Source: an uncultured Clostridia bacterium (GTDB taxonomy: Bacteria; Bacillota; Clostridia; Oscillospirales; Ruminococcaceae). From it: 64,000 bases of DNA. Under the pieces are notes generated by a model. That model did not search any database. It was not told the origin of the DNA and worked only from the letters and a program-made list of their open reading frames with translations. This document shows positions 16,001-24,713 of this stretch, piece by piece (position 1 is the stretch's first letter; each line of letters begins with the position of its first letter). Both the position numbers and the translations under genes were made by a program. The stretch is taken from contig CANQOC010000002.1 in the NCBI GenBank assembly GCA_947625375.1, positions 62,001 through 126,000 on the forward strand, given 5' to 3'.

Positions 16001-19000
16001 CTTCCGGAGGAACGAATACATAGACATCAAATGGGTTGCGCGTCGGAGGGATGTCTCCTTCTTCCGGATGTATAATAACTTTGTCGCTGCTGTTGGCACT
16101 ATCGCCGCAGACTCTTGAATTATAATGATTCTCTCCCTGATATGCAGAGCAATTAGTAATTGTAACTGTGAGCTCTACGTTAAAGTTCTCGGCATCATAT
16201 TGATGCACCGCATTTACATCACTAACGCCGGTACCGGTGGCTACATGATAGATTGGTATGCTTTCAGCATCTTGTTTGACTATATTATGTGAAACCAATG
16301 TTGCCATAATATTAATCTTTTTAGTCTCTTCGTCAGCTTCCGGATTGCTTTCATATTCGTGGTATAATTCAAGATTATTCAAATCGATAGTAAAGATATC
16401 CGGAGCAATCGGGTGAATCAAAACATTACAGTCATATACTTTAATGCTATTACCGTTTTCTGATACATCTTTACTCATTCTGGTAAGTTGAGCATGAGAG
16501 ATACAACTATCAACAGTAAGCTTGGTCTTTCCCTCAAACGACACGTTATTACCGACAATTCCGCCGCCGATAACAAGAGAGCCGCCCTCGCTAATCAAGC
16601 CGGATTGCAATTCGGACAAGTTGCACTGCTCGACCTTGCAATTCGTTATAACGCCGCTCGCGGAGCCGGCAATTCCGCCCGCCGCCGCGACACTGTTCTT
16701 GTCTTTGTCCGGCGCCAAAGTAGAATTTATAATTACAATCTTATTGCCGTATCCCTCGGACTTCAAAAGCTTACAGTCCGTAATCGCGGCGCTGCTGTAG
16801 CCGACAATTCCGCCGGCGGCAGTGTTTTTGGTGTCAACCGTCGAGACAGCAAAGCCTTTGACGCTGCAATTCTTGATTTCTCCGCCAATCGCTATGCCGA
16901 CGATTCCTCCGATACCGTCGCGGGAATCCGTTCCGCTGCCGCCGGTATATCCGCCGCTAACATTATATATGGCGGTAATGTTTTCGATTGTCGCGCCGCG
17001 GGTCATGCCGAAAATGCCGATGCCGTTTCCGTCGTTGGAATCTGTATTATTTTCGGCTGACAAAGTGCCGACCTCAATTTTCTTTACGAACGCGGTGTTA
17101 TTGCTGTTGCCGTTATACATACCGGTGAAAGCGCCTTTTTTAAGCGAACCGATGGCATAATGATTAACAAGGTTAATACTCAAATCCTGCTCAAATGCCG
17201 CGCCGAGGGAATTCTTTATATTGCTGAACTGCACCGCACTGCGTATGCGATAGCGGTTTTCCTCTTCGCCGATGGTGTGGGCGTCGTCGTCCGCACTCAC
17301 GCCGCAGAAATCGGGGTTGAACCGGAAGGTCTTTTCGTCGGACGCGTCCTTATAGCTGTAGTCAAAGCTCAGCGACACAAGGTCGTGGACGGATTTGGTA
17401 CCGTCTGCCTTGCCCAAAACTATAATCGGCATGACTTGAGTTTTGTCTTCGATAACGCCGCGAAGCTTTTCTTTGGGTTCTGAAACGATGTCCTTATTAG
17501 TATTGACAATGTCGTTAATCATATCCTTAGACGCGGTGGTCACCGCAGGGGTATAGAAGTACCCGTAGCCGTACTCGGTGACTTCTGCGTCTTCTTTGCC
17601 CGTGAGCGTGTCAATTTTGCCGGACTCGCCGGTCTTGGCATTATAGAACTTGCCCAAAATGCCGTACTCGCCGCCGACGCTCTCCCAATAGAACATGCCC
17701 ATAACCGGCGGGTCGACCGGCCAGTCGCCCGTGTGAGTTCCACTTTCAGCCGGTTTACGGGTATACGGGAATTTGTCGAGAGTTTCGTCGTACGTTATAG
17801 CGTCATGATTAAATACGCCTTCATTAGCCGCACCGATTCTGTCGAGTACTCTTTCTTTGTTAGACCTGAAGCTCTTTATGGTTTTGCTGCTTTCATCAAT
17901 AAGATAACCCAAGGCATAGGCAGGATGCTGTCCTGAGAAACCGGCGGGACACTCTCCCATAAAGGTATCGCTTTTTTCGTCGCTAATATATCCTACAGAG
18001 CAGGTTGTATAGCATTTAGTTACCTCATTCTTATTTGTTTTTCCCGCTATTCCGCCGGCTCCGAGAACGCCTTTGATATTTATAAGACAATATTCCTTGT
18101 CTGCGCCGGATTCATCTTTAAATGTTCCGATAAAGGTGCCCTCATAAGTGTGACCGCCTACCTGATTGTCCTGAATATCCGAATTATAGCCATACCCGCA
18201 AAGTCCGCCGGCATAACCTGTGCTTTCTACTCTTATGGCTACATTAGCCTGTTTAATTATTCCGCTTTGACAGCCGGTCATTCCTCCGGCATAAGCAATC
18301 TTCTCGGAATAAATTAAGTCTTGTATATGCACTCTAAATTTCTCGGCAATAGGACCCGCTTTATAATTGTCTGCCGATAAGCCTTTAATTGCAAACCTTT
18401 CATACGGGTCTTTATCCGGGTACTTCCAAGTTATACTCTCTCCGGTATATTTTCGTTCTTTATAATCGTCAGCATAGTTATTAAAGTAGTTATCTACTTC
18501 CTCAACTTTAACGGTATCGCCCTCAAAATCGCCTCCGCCCGATTTTCCGCCGCCAAAGCCGCCGACATATCCGGGACCCTCAACTATCGGGTTTATTATA
18601 ACTATGTTAGTATAGTGCGAGCCGCCGTAGTCGGCGCCGATAAATGTACCGGTGAATTCGCCGTTGCCCTTTACAACAGGGCAGTAGAAACAGAAGTTAT
18701 CCGTTCCCGAAGAGTTATACATCATTGCCATGAATCCGGTAAAATTATAAACGTCAATTTCCGTATTCTCATACTCGGGATGAACATCCGGGTCGGTGTT
18801 TATCCTGAGATACTTAATCATATTGCCTTTGTCGCTGTAATGGCCGTTAAAACCCTTCAAAAATGTTGATTCAGCCACAAACTGACTGCCGACTGGCTTG
18901 AAGTCATAGAGGTTTTGCGCTCTTAAGCCCTTTTCGGTGCCCTTATAGGTTTCGGCGGAGTTCCATGCTCTATAGCAAGTCGGTGTCGGCTCACCGCTCA

Positions 19001-20384
19001 AATCGTTGCTGAAATCAATCGTTTCGTTAAGATCGGCATACTGAACAAGATTGCCGTCAACGTAGTTTGCAAGATTCTGCAAATGTCTGCCCGCAGCAAT
19101 GCTGGCGTGGTCGCCGTCCAAACTTTCAAAATAGCTGTTGACCGGCGCTTCGGGTTTGTCGCCGTAAGTCAAAGTATACGCTTCTCTATAATCAGTTGGG
19201 TCATAGAATTTTATTTCGACAACAATATTAGCGCCGGGGTTAATTAAATAGTACCTGCCCTTTTTGTTAGGATAACTGTTATCTGCCCACATTGTGTTGT
19301 CGCGGACAGGCTTTCCCGTAGACGGGTCGCGGTAAACCCAGCCCTTGAAATCGCGTTCAAGGACATAGCCATTAGGATTATCAACAGTCTGTTCTGTCAA
19401 ATCTATTTCGCTGCCATCAACCGGCAGATTCCAGTTTCCGTTGTCGGCTCCCATTTCGGGGGCAAGCGAGTCGAGAATTACAGTGACATATCCTTTGTCT
19501 GTAATATAGTACGGATGTTTATTTTTTGCGCCCGGATTATCAACATCGTAAGGATTTATGTCTTCAGGTCCCGGAATAATTACTACTTCGGTTTCTTCTT
19601 TTCTTTTCAAGTTTTCGTCAGCTTCCCAAATTTTAAAGCTAACATAAAACTTCTTTCCGGGAGCTTCTTCTTCAGGGTATTTTACAGTAAATACAAGTTT
19701 CTCATAGTTGCCCATGTCCGCCACAGGCTGCGCAACCTCCGCGCCCCTCGGTATATTCACCAATGTTCCGCCGCCGTAGTAGCCGACGGTGCCGCCGTCT
19801 TTAAGACGTTCCTCAAAGTCGCGGGGGGACGTTTCGGTGTTATAGCCGTCGAGTCCGCCGTCCGTCTCGGAATAGAACACGCCGAAGACAAAGCCGGTCG
19901 AGGCGTCGTATTCAATAATAAAGTAATTTTGATAAAGCTGGTCCTCAATCGAGGTCGCGCCGCCGCTGCTGAGACCGACAATAATCGAGCGGTCTCTGTC
20001 GTCTTTGTCGTCAGCGTCGTCACTGTCGTTTATTGCTTTTATGGAGTCTGACGTAATATATCTGAATTTCGGCTGATAATAGCCGTCTGCGGAATAGTCG
20101 AGAGCCTCGTTTTTGAATTCTTCGGGGACATTTTCTATTTCCACAGGTTTAGACTCGGCAAAATCAATATCCGCCCCCGAGGTGTGAAGGGACATGAGTC
20201 TGTTCTGTGCGGCCATGAAGATAGTGCGCGCAGAGTCGTCGAGCTCCATAAGCTTTATCCGCTTGGAGTATGACGCAAATCCGGGCACGGCAAAAGCGAG
20301 TATCACCGCCAAAATTGCGATGACCATCATCATCTCGACAAATGTAAAGCCTTTCCTTTCGTTTATTCGTCGCAATAATTTCAT
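13056..20384 (-). CDS. Giant pilin-anchored adhesin (2442 residues) with prepilin signal
   Basis: The N-terminus is a clean type IV prepilin leader (NERKGFTFVEMMMVIAIL, Glu at +5), so the product should be processed by PilD and enter the pilus, yet it is over ten times a normal pilin. Order: pilin helix and stalk (1-250); beta-rich region (250-650); GLUG-like repeats (GAGGIAG, IGGIVG, AGGIVGYSSAAITDC, about 690-1290); then five copies of an unnamed domain opening with a GVY/GIY-type motif at about 1477, 1612, 1764, 2119 and 2325; a block of Cys/His zinc-ribbon-like repeats (CTVCGHE, CDKCGRE, CKDC; about 1919-2109). A G9 tract lies at 13689-13697. Most likely a tip adhesin. Base composition varies along the gene. 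Confidence 0.85.
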   Translation of the reverse strand: MKLLRRINERKGFTFVEMMMVIAILAVILAFAVPGFASYSKRIKLMELDDSARTIFMAAQNRLMSLHTSGADIDFAESKPVEIENVPEEFKNEALDYSADGYYQPKFRYITSDSIKAINDSDDADDKDDRDRSIIVGLSSGGATSIEDQLYQNYFIIEYDASTGFVFGVFYSETDGGLDGYNTETSPRDFEERLKDGGTVGYYGGGTLVNIPRGAEVAQPVADMGNYEKLVFTVKYPEEEAPGKKFYVSFKIWEADENLKRKEETEVVIIPGPEDINPYDVDNPGAKNKHPYYITDKGYVTVILDSLAPEMGADNGNWNLPVDGSEIDLTEQTVDNPNGYVLERDFKGWVYRDPSTGKPVRDNTMWADNSYPNKKGRYYLINPGANIVVEIKFYDPTDYREAYTLTYGDKPEAPVNSYFESLDGDHASIAAGRHLQNLANYVDGNLVQYADLNETIDFSNDLSGEPTPTCYRAWNSAETYKGTEKGLRAQNLYDFKPVGSQFVAESTFLKGFNGHYSDKGNMIKYLRINTDPDVHPEYENTEIDVYNFTGFMAMMYNSSGTDNFCFYCPVVKGNGEFTGTFIGADYGGSHYTNIVIINPIVEGPGYVGGFGGGKSGGGDFEGDTVKVEEVDNYFNNYADDYKERKYTGESITWKYPDKDPYERFAIKGLSADNYKAGPIAEKFRVHIQDLIYSEKIAYAGGMTGCQSGIIKQANVAIRVESTGYAGGLCGYGYNSDIQDNQVGGHTYEGTFIGTFKDESGADKEYCLINIKGVLGAGGIAGKTNKNEVTKCYTTCSVGYISDEKSDTFMGECPAGFSGQHPAYALGYLIDESSKTIKSFRSNKERVLDRIGAANEGVFNHDAITYDETLDKFPYTRKPAESGTHTGDWPVDPPVMGMFYWESVGGEYGILGKFYNAKTGESGKIDTLTGKEDAEVTEYGYGYFYTPAVTTASKDMINDIVNTNKDIVSEPKEKLRGVIEDKTQVMPIIVLGKADGTKSVHDLVSLSFDYSYKDASDEKTFRFNPDFCGVSADDDAHTIGEEENRYRIRSAVQFSNIKNSLGAAFEQDLSINLVNHYAIGSLKKGAFTGMYNGNSNNTAFVKKIEVGTLSAENNTDSNDGNGIGIFGMTRGATIENITAIYNVSGGYTGGSGTDSRDGIGGIVGIAIGGEIKNCSVKGFAVSTVDTKNTAAGGIVGYSSAAITDCKLLKSEGYGNKIVIINSTLAPDKDKNSVAAAGGIAGSASGVITNCKVEQCNLSELQSGLISEGGSLVIGGGIVGNNVSFEGKTKLTVDSCISHAQLTRMSKDVSENGNSIKVYDCNVLIHPIAPDIFTIDLNNLELYHEYESNPEADEETKKINIMATLVSHNIVKQDAESIPIYHVATGTGVSDVNAVHQYDAENFNVELTVTITNCSAYQGENHYNSRVCGDSANSSDKVIIHPEEGDIPPTRNPFDVYVFVPPEERSYVEYVKLAPTAGIYSLYEKDGTSIFAKEYLDNPTLINKESEQPDDHSDPLYRYGVLVTLGRFDEDEVVITIDKGKPNEHIIKAIGQSYTDQNGNAITLSTSDSGNAAAKYFDFSEEIISEPGSHTVTVEFNGETVLNTTINIPERYPYVGVYQLREDSGTKLDGVYTDETRVGDHLNEITSNGTEIGEYGIMLEHSDVAPHTLSEIEVTLSYKVDEKVVEKVLKPSELVNAGKDAYSGENWVKPQVHGKSFDFYGISEAVLEEIPEYTEITITVRYKDGEKTGKELASATYTTPLQIPHFGVYGVESVPFIGENNGNPYNVIKYITKFAKDGDDKRLVKNEIAHNPSNIDKEHVVLDSYGILLEKGYDINKVTVKLSGGKKDVTIDGKDLVRCNEQYKDSADQWLNKFQNNGHLSDGVTYVLYKIDLEDVPESTAKIELIYTGAETYTMLVDITGDLNAETKGHHHKLDGDWIPGDTQHWKLCTDKECPELLNGGELQPHDVADHTFEWVVTKEATATENGVATYKCTVCGHETEKTQTLPKHKHIYSDKWESNETQHWKECTEITTTVINGEVVNGKCSAKSEEDEHNISYEIIENNYNQHKAFCDKCGREFGDSAHTSHTWQDDPDDNTQLICKDCKMTRKKDMPDEDEINNVGIYAKYAGMYNSYYRAWFSDNKEYIPDNVDLTYPPNGEVGVVFNKEFENQITVYVDGEEVKLLPDNGLDYHIIYHYGYDKEHTAFKINPEAIKNKEVITITIAKKGENSSGGGLPFTKTLRVIAHEHNYVWRQALDGEDQSMHYGTCDSPYCTDNDLLVKPHTKGNQKIVVEATEENPTGTISYTCEECGYTWTEEYHYSAKPVIGHAIIQVYYSSENIYSGYGFVNEEKIGTYIDNFHFSGVRLLIGAGVDISKVEVRIPSWGNVLLKLEPEDISYLYNASDFKDYTVYKMINSADNQLFTNSEAITITYDGEEIYSGKLSL
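13689..13697 (-). repeat. G9 homopolymer inside the giant pilin gene
   Basis: Nine consecutive G on the coding strand encode GlyGlyGly at about residue 2230. Change of one unit would shift the frame and truncate the last 210 or so residues. Confidence 0.9.
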
Positions 20385-20411
20385 CAGAACACACCTCAGT
20401 AATTCTTAAAA

Positions 20412-20957
20412 TTATTTTACAAGCTCATAGAATACAATGCTCCCCGAGACGCGCAGCTCGTTGTGCGCAATGTCGCCCTCGGTCGGCGAAATGGTTATGT
20501 TGTCCATCGAGCAGCGGAAGCCGGTTCCGGTCAGAAGCTCGAGGATATCCCTCGCCGATTCAAAGCTGTCGGCGGTGAAGTTAAAGCTGATTGTGCGCGA
20601 AGCGATATTGCCGTTGATTTGTGCCTGTGAGAACTGGAGGTTCGGGGCGGTATCGGCAAATACGTTGTTGAAGTAGTAAATAAGCGTCTGCTTGTTGTCA
20701 TATTCCGGCATGACGGTTATATTCTCGTCCTGCTCGGAGAAGATTTCCTCGAGCTCGTTCTTCATCTTGTTGTAGTTCGCGAGCATCGCGTTGGCGAGCA
20801 TCGTCTGCTCGTCGACGTCCGCCTTTTCGAGCTCAATCTCTTCGAGACGGGTCTTCACCGGGTAGTGGATAGCGAGGAAATAGAACCCGATGAGCAGCGC
20901 AATCGCCAACACGAGCATTACGATTTTTTCGCGCTTGGTAAAGCTTCTCATCAGCAT
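20412..20957 (-). CDS. pilO: Type IV pilus inner-membrane protein PilO-like
   Basis: 181 residues: short cytoplasmic N-terminus, one transmembrane helix (about 13-31, IVMLVLAIALLIGFYFLAI), a coiled-coil stretch (about 38-75, rich in Glu/Lys) and a ferredoxin-like C-terminal domain. Size, topology and place after pilM and pilN identify it as PilO of the alignment subcomplex, although sequence alone is weak. GGAGG ribosome-binding site. One base separates it from the pilN stop. Confidence 0.8.
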   Translation of the reverse strand: MLMRSFTKREKIVMLVLAIALLIGFYFLAIHYPVKTRLEEIELEKADVDEQTMLANAMLANYNKMKNELEEIFSEQDENITVMPEYDNKQTLIYYFNNVFADTAPNLQFSQAQINGNIASRTISFNFTADSFESARDILELLTGTGFRCSMDNITISPTEGDIAHNELRVSGSIVFYELVK

Positions 20958-20958
20958 G

Positions 20959-21747
20959 TCAGACTTCGCCTCCGTTCTCGGTTTCTTCTGTATCCGGTGC
21001 GGCGGTATCCTCGGGGGACTCCGACGCCTCGGGAGCCGCGGTCACTTCCGGCTCGGGAGCCGTGACCTCCGCGTCCGCTTCGGCATTATCCGGAAGTGCG
21101 CCGTCAAGGAGGCTCTTTGCCTCTTCAAGCTCGGCGATTCTTTCGTCGAGAGTCGTCGCGTCGATAAGGGTGATGGTCATGGTGACGGTGCTCTTCGGCT
21201 GGTCGGCGCCGGCGTTCTCGCTGTTGTCGACATATGATGCGATGTCGACGTCCTGCACCATCGGCTCGGTGAGAAGTCCGGACACAAGCGCATATGTCTC
21301 TTCGAGTGTCGGCCCGGTGACGGTCATCGAGAGGACGTCGTTAGAAGTGGTCGTGTTGTGGCTGATGCTCAGGCTCTGGACGGTGCAGACCGGGAAGAGC
21401 CTCCGCTCAATGAGGTCCAAAATGTCGAGGCGGTTGAAGAGAGAGCGGTCAAAGTTGTCATAGGTGTACTTGTTGTACTCTTCCTCGACCTCGTCATAGT
21501 CGGCATAGGCGTTCTGGGTCATCGTCAGGAGGTTGCGCATCTCCTCGAGCTCTGCTTCGGCCTGCTTCACCTGATTCAGACGGCGGATTACCGCAAACTG
21601 CGCGAAAAGGGCGGCTCCGACGAAAATCAGGAGGAGTATCGGTATAAGCCGCGTCGGGTGCGCGAGGGTTTTAACCTTGACGACAAGGTTCAGCGTCGTC
21701 TTCGACGGCAGCTTTTTAATCGTCTTTTTCTGCTTTTCTTTGCTCAT
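20959..21747 (-). CDS. pilN: Type IV pilus inner-membrane protein PilN-like
   Basis: 262 residues: basic N-terminus, one transmembrane helix (about 34-54, LIPILLLIFVGAALF), coiled coil (about 55-95), a small alpha/beta domain (about 105-190), and an acidic low-complexity tail rich in Glu, Ala, Pro and Thr (about 205-262). It lies 15 bases after pilM and 1 base before pilO, the standard pilMNO order. The long acidic tail is unusual for PilN. It forms the PilN-PilO heterodimer that links PilM to the pilus machine. Confidence 0.8.
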   Translation of the reverse strand: MSKEKQKKTIKKLPSKTTLNLVVKVKTLAHPTRLIPILLLIFVGAALFAQFAVIRRLNQVKQAEAELEEMRNLLTMTQNAYADYDEVEEEYNKYTYDNFDRSLFNRLDILDLIERRLFPVCTVQSLSISHNTTTSNDVLSMTVTGPTLEETYALVSGLLTEPMVQDVDIASYVDNSENAGADQPKSTVTMTITLIDATTLDERIAELEEAKSLLDGALPDNAEADAEVTAPEPEVTAAPEASESPEDTAAPDTEETENGGEV

Positions 21748-21762
21748 CTGTCCGACACCCCC

Positions 21763-22737
21763 TTACTGCAGCGCCGCACCGGCGGCCGCAAGTCCGAACT
21801 CGGTCTCGACGCCGTCGACGTCGAGAAGCTCGGAGGCGTTATATATCGGCACGGACAGGGTCTCTTCAAGAGTCCGGCGAAGCGGCTCTATCATCGCGCC
21901 GCCGCCAATCAGATGGATATGCTCAAGCTCGATGTCGGGGTTGTTGTAGCGGAAGAAATGCACCGCGCGCTGGACCTCGACCGCGAGATTCTGGTAAATC
22001 GACTCGCACTCGGGCAGATTCTGACAGTCGTCGTGATTCGCTTCGCGGTAGGACGCCGCGATGAACGGGTCGATATGAAGCGCTTCGGCAATCGCACCGT
22101 CGAGCGCGGAACACCCGTAGTCTATCATATGCGAGGACTCGAACCTGTTGCCGTTGAACATGTATAACCGCACCGACGTATGCCCGACGTCGATTATACA
22201 GTGGCAATGCCCGTCCTTGATACGGCTTAAAAGGTTTACAAACGACATCTCAATCGGTATCGCTGTGCGAAGCTTTATCCCCGCACGGCGGAACATCGAC
22301 TTATAGTCCGAAATAGTCGACTTTAGCGCCGCGGCGGCCATTACGTCGAGCTCGGCAGGCTCTTCGTTTGCGTCGCGAAGGGTCCGGAGAACCGCGTAGT
22401 CATAGAAATATGCCTCTTTCTCGCTCGTGATGAAGTCGCGGAACTCGTAGGGCAGGTTTACCGTCAGCTGTTCGTGCGACATCACCGGGATATTCATTCT
22501 GCGGCAGAAGCAAAGTCCCGACGGCAGGATTACCGCCGCGTCGTCGAAACGGATTTTCTGCTTCTTACAGGTCTGTTTGATGAAGTCGCCCATAGCCTCA
22601 TAGGACACAATCCGCCCCTCGCGGACCGCTCCCTCGGGAAGCGCTTCGGTATATACCCGCTTGACGCCCTTTTTCGTCACTACCGCGATATGGAGCGCGT
22701 GCCCCCCTATGTCAAATCCGGCTGTCTTTTTTCCCAT
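21763..22737 (-). CDS. pilM: Type IV pilus actin-like assembly protein PilM
   Basis: 324 residues with the actin/FtsA-like fold. Phosphate loop GFDIGGHALHIAVV at residues 7-20; second nucleotide motif in CIIDVGHTSVRLYMF (about 185-200); third in HIHLIGGGAMIEPL (about 275-288). Cytoplasmic; binds ATP and the N-terminal tail of PilN. GGGAGG ribosome-binding site 5 bases before ATG. Complete length for the family. Confidence 0.92.
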   Translation of the reverse strand: MGKKTAGFDIGGHALHIAVVTKKGVKRVYTEALPEGAVREGRIVSYEAMGDFIKQTCKKQKIRFDDAAVILPSGLCFCRRMNIPVMSHEQLTVNLPYEFRDFITSEKEAYFYDYAVLRTLRDANEEPAELDVMAAAALKSTISDYKSMFRRAGIKLRTAIPIEMSFVNLLSRIKDGHCHCIIDVGHTSVRLYMFNGNRFESSHMIDYGCSALDGAIAEALHIDPFIAASYREANHDDCQNLPECESIYQNLAVEVQRAVHFFRYNNPDIELEHIHLIGGGAMIEPLRRTLEETLSVPIYNASELLDVDGVETEFGLAAAGAALQ

Positions 22738-22753
22738 ATAAACCTCCCAAAAA

Positions 22754-23554
22754 TCAGTGCCCGAAGCTGAACAGCCCGAGGTACCAGCCTATCACCTCGT
22801 CGCCGCAGAGCGCAGCAATATACGCCGCCGCGGTTATCGACGGGATAAACGGGAATTCCTTCCCGAGTCCCGCTTTGGCAATAAGCGCAAGAATAAGTCC
22901 GATAATACAGCTTAATATCAGAAGCAAGAGCATTTTCACCGGACCGAAGAAAAGTCCCAAAAGCGCAAAGACCTTTATGTCGGCGCCGCCGAGCGTGTCC
23001 TTTTTATAGATTTTATCGGCAATAAGCGATATCGCGAGGACTCCCCCGCCATAAATCACCGCGCCGAGCGCCCCGTCGCGAAGACGAATCAGCGGGTCGG
23101 AATGTGTCGCCAAAAAGACGAGGAACACCGCGACCCCGGCGATATGAAGCCAATCCGGGACGGTCATCGTCGAAATATCCGAGAGCGACGCCGCAAGGAG
23201 CACTGTGAACAAAAGAATATATTCGAGCGTCAGCCAGGAGAGGCCGAACCGCGCCAGAAGTCCCGAATAGACTAACCCGAAGACGGCTTCGACAATGACA
23301 TAGCGCGGCGAAATCGCGGATTTACAGTAGCGGCACTTTCCTCCCAGAAAAATCCAGCTCAATACAGGCAACAGGTCGAAGACCCCGAGGCGGTGACCGC
23401 ATGAGGGACATTCGGACCGCCCGAATACCGAGCCGGAACGGGTTGAGAGGCGAATTTGTATACAGTTCACAAAGCTTCCCATACAGGCGCCGATAAAGAA
23501 CATCAGCAGGAGCATATAGGCGGCGAGCAGAGGATTAAAGTAAAAAATCGACAT
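22754..23554 (-). CDS. pilD: Prepilin peptidase / N-methyltransferase PilD
   Basis: 266 residues, about eight transmembrane helices. N-terminal zinc site with two CxxC pairs (CPSCGH and CRYCKS) supports the methylation domain. The aspartyl protease residues are in SDISTMTVPD and GGADIK, the GxGD-type active site. It cleaves the prepilin leaders after Gly and N-methylates the new end, so it should act on all five pilin-like products of this operon. Start after AAGGA. A stem-loop-rich 190-base gap separates it from the major pilin. Confidence 0.95.
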   Translation of the reverse strand: MSIFYFNPLLAAYMLLLMFFIGACMGSFVNCIQIRLSTRSGSVFGRSECPSCGHRLGVFDLLPVLSWIFLGGKCRYCKSAISPRYVIVEAVFGLVYSGLLARFGLSWLTLEYILLFTVLLAASLSDISTMTVPDWLHIAGVAVFLVFLATHSDPLIRLRDGALGAVIYGGGVLAISLIADKIYKKDTLGGADIKVFALLGLFFGPVKMLLLLILSCIIGLILALIAKAGLGKEFPFIPSITAAAYIAALCGDEVIGWYLGLFSFGH

Positions 23555-23581
23555 GGTTTTCTGTCCTTATATGCGCGAACA

Positions 23582-23726
23582 GAAAACAGATTTACGAATC
23601 GTCAGAGACAAGAGGGTTCTTCTCTTTTTTCTGACAACCCGTTTTCTGTTTTCTTCGGTTTGTCCGCGGGAGCCGCAACCCAAAGAGGCCCCCGCGGTAG
23701 TTGGGTTTAATTAAACGTGCACGTTA
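23582..23726 (-). promoter_or_regulatory. Structured intercistronic region between major pilin and pilD
   Basis: The gap holds a strong hairpin (CCGCGGGGGCC / GGCTCCCGCGG, 11 bp with one mismatch, about 23664-23697), two overlapping palindromes (TTTAATTAAA 23706-23715 and AACGTGCACGTT 23714-23725), and a weaker long pairing between GAAAACAGA at about 23582 and TCTGTTTTC at about 23645. No U-run follows the hairpin. It may slow readthrough or protect pilin mRNA so that pilin exceeds PilD. Confidence 0.5.
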
Positions 23727-23746
23727 AAGGTAGGTAGGTTAAGTGA

Positions 23747-24193
23747 TTAATCGATAAAGAGCTGAATATCGCCGGAAGAAGTAATCTTTACGCCGAAGCC
23801 TTTATCTTTAAGATGTTTTGCAACGGTGACCTTCTGGCAGAAAGCAGAAGCTGCGCACTTATCAGCGTCGCCCTTTGCTGATGTCTTATAAGCCTTGCTA
23901 GCGTCATCCTTGGCGCTTAAAGAGCCGTCAGCATTAAAGTAATATTTACCTTTGTTGGCAGCAGTTACATCAACTTTAGGAGTGGTAGTATCACAGGTTT
24001 CGATATAACCTTGCAAACTTCCCACCTGCATCATGGCATATGCAGAACGCATGTTCGCATGGTCGGTCTGGAGACGTGCGTTATCGAGGGCAGAGCCGAA
24101 CGCAGGGATAGCGATAGCGATGAGGATAGCGATGATAGCGATAACGATAAGGAGTTCCGCAAGGGTAAAGCCCTTTTTGTTAAGCCTTTTCAT
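23747..24193 (-). CDS. pilA: Major type IV pilin
   Basis: 148 residues with a textbook prepilin start: MKRLNKKG leader, then FTLAELLIVIAIIAILIAIAIPAF, Glu at +5, a Pro at about +22. The mature protein is about 140 residues, the usual pilin size. Two Cys pairs in the head may form disulfides. AGGAAG ribosome-binding site 9 bases upstream. A 12-bp palindrome AACCCGCGGGTT followed by TTTC at about 24232-24243 precedes the gene. It is flanked by structured gaps on both sides, fitting higher expression than its neighbours. Confidence 0.92.
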   Translation of the reverse strand: MKRLNKKGFTLAELLIVIAIIAILIAIAIPAFGSALDNARLQTDHANMRSAYAMMQVGSLQGYIETCDTTTPKVDVTAANKGKYYFNADGSLSAKDDASKAYKTSAKGDADKCAASAFCQKVTVAKHLKDKGFGVKITSSGDIQLFID

Positions 24194-24263
24194 TAGTTAA
24201 ATCTTCCTTTCAATTAAATTATTTATCAGAAAACCCGCGGGTTGCTGCGAGTAATTCTAACCT

Positions 24264-24713
24264 TTAGTTTAAAAGAATGTCGAGCCAGCTGTTAAAGAGG
24301 ACGTCGCCCTCGCCGCCGATTATAACGAAAAGATCCCGGTCGCCGACCGCGCGGGAATCACCGTGCGCCAGCTCGCCGAAGGCCTTATTTCCGCCGTCGT
24401 TAAAGGCGTCTTTTTTCGGCAGCTCAATTGCGGAAAAATCTTTGGTCTCGGGGTCTAAAGCGGCGTGTGAAACTATCATCAAAACCTCTGACCGCCCCGA
24501 AAACGTATATACTACCGGCTCGCCGTCATAATGCGAAAGCATATATTCCTGACGAGCCAAATCCTCGGCTCTTACCGCCTTTTGCCTGTCCTGCGAGCGG
24601 CGCTGGGTCTCGAAGAAATTAAGGACGACCGGGACAAGGATTGCGATTATTATCGCGGCAATGATGATTCCGGCGGCAAGCTCGAAGCGGGTGAAGCCTT
24701 TTTTCGCTCTCAT
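24264..24713 (-). CDS. Pseudopilin with atypical prepilin signal
   Basis: 149 residues. N-terminus KKGFTRFELAAGIIIAAIII is a class III signal with Glu at +5 but an Arg at +3, which is unusual inside the hydrophobic helix start. The soluble head (about 35-149) has no recognised family. The start overlaps the pilC stop by 4 bases (ATGA). Likely a minor pilin. Confidence 0.8.
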   Translation of the reverse strand: MRAKKGFTRFELAAGIIIAAIIIAILVPVVLNFFETQRRSQDRQKAVRAEDLARQEYMLSHYDGEPVVYTFSGRSEVLMIVSHAALDPETKDFSAIELPKKDAFNDGGNKAFGELAHGDSRAVGDRDLFVIIGGEGDVLFNSWLDILLN

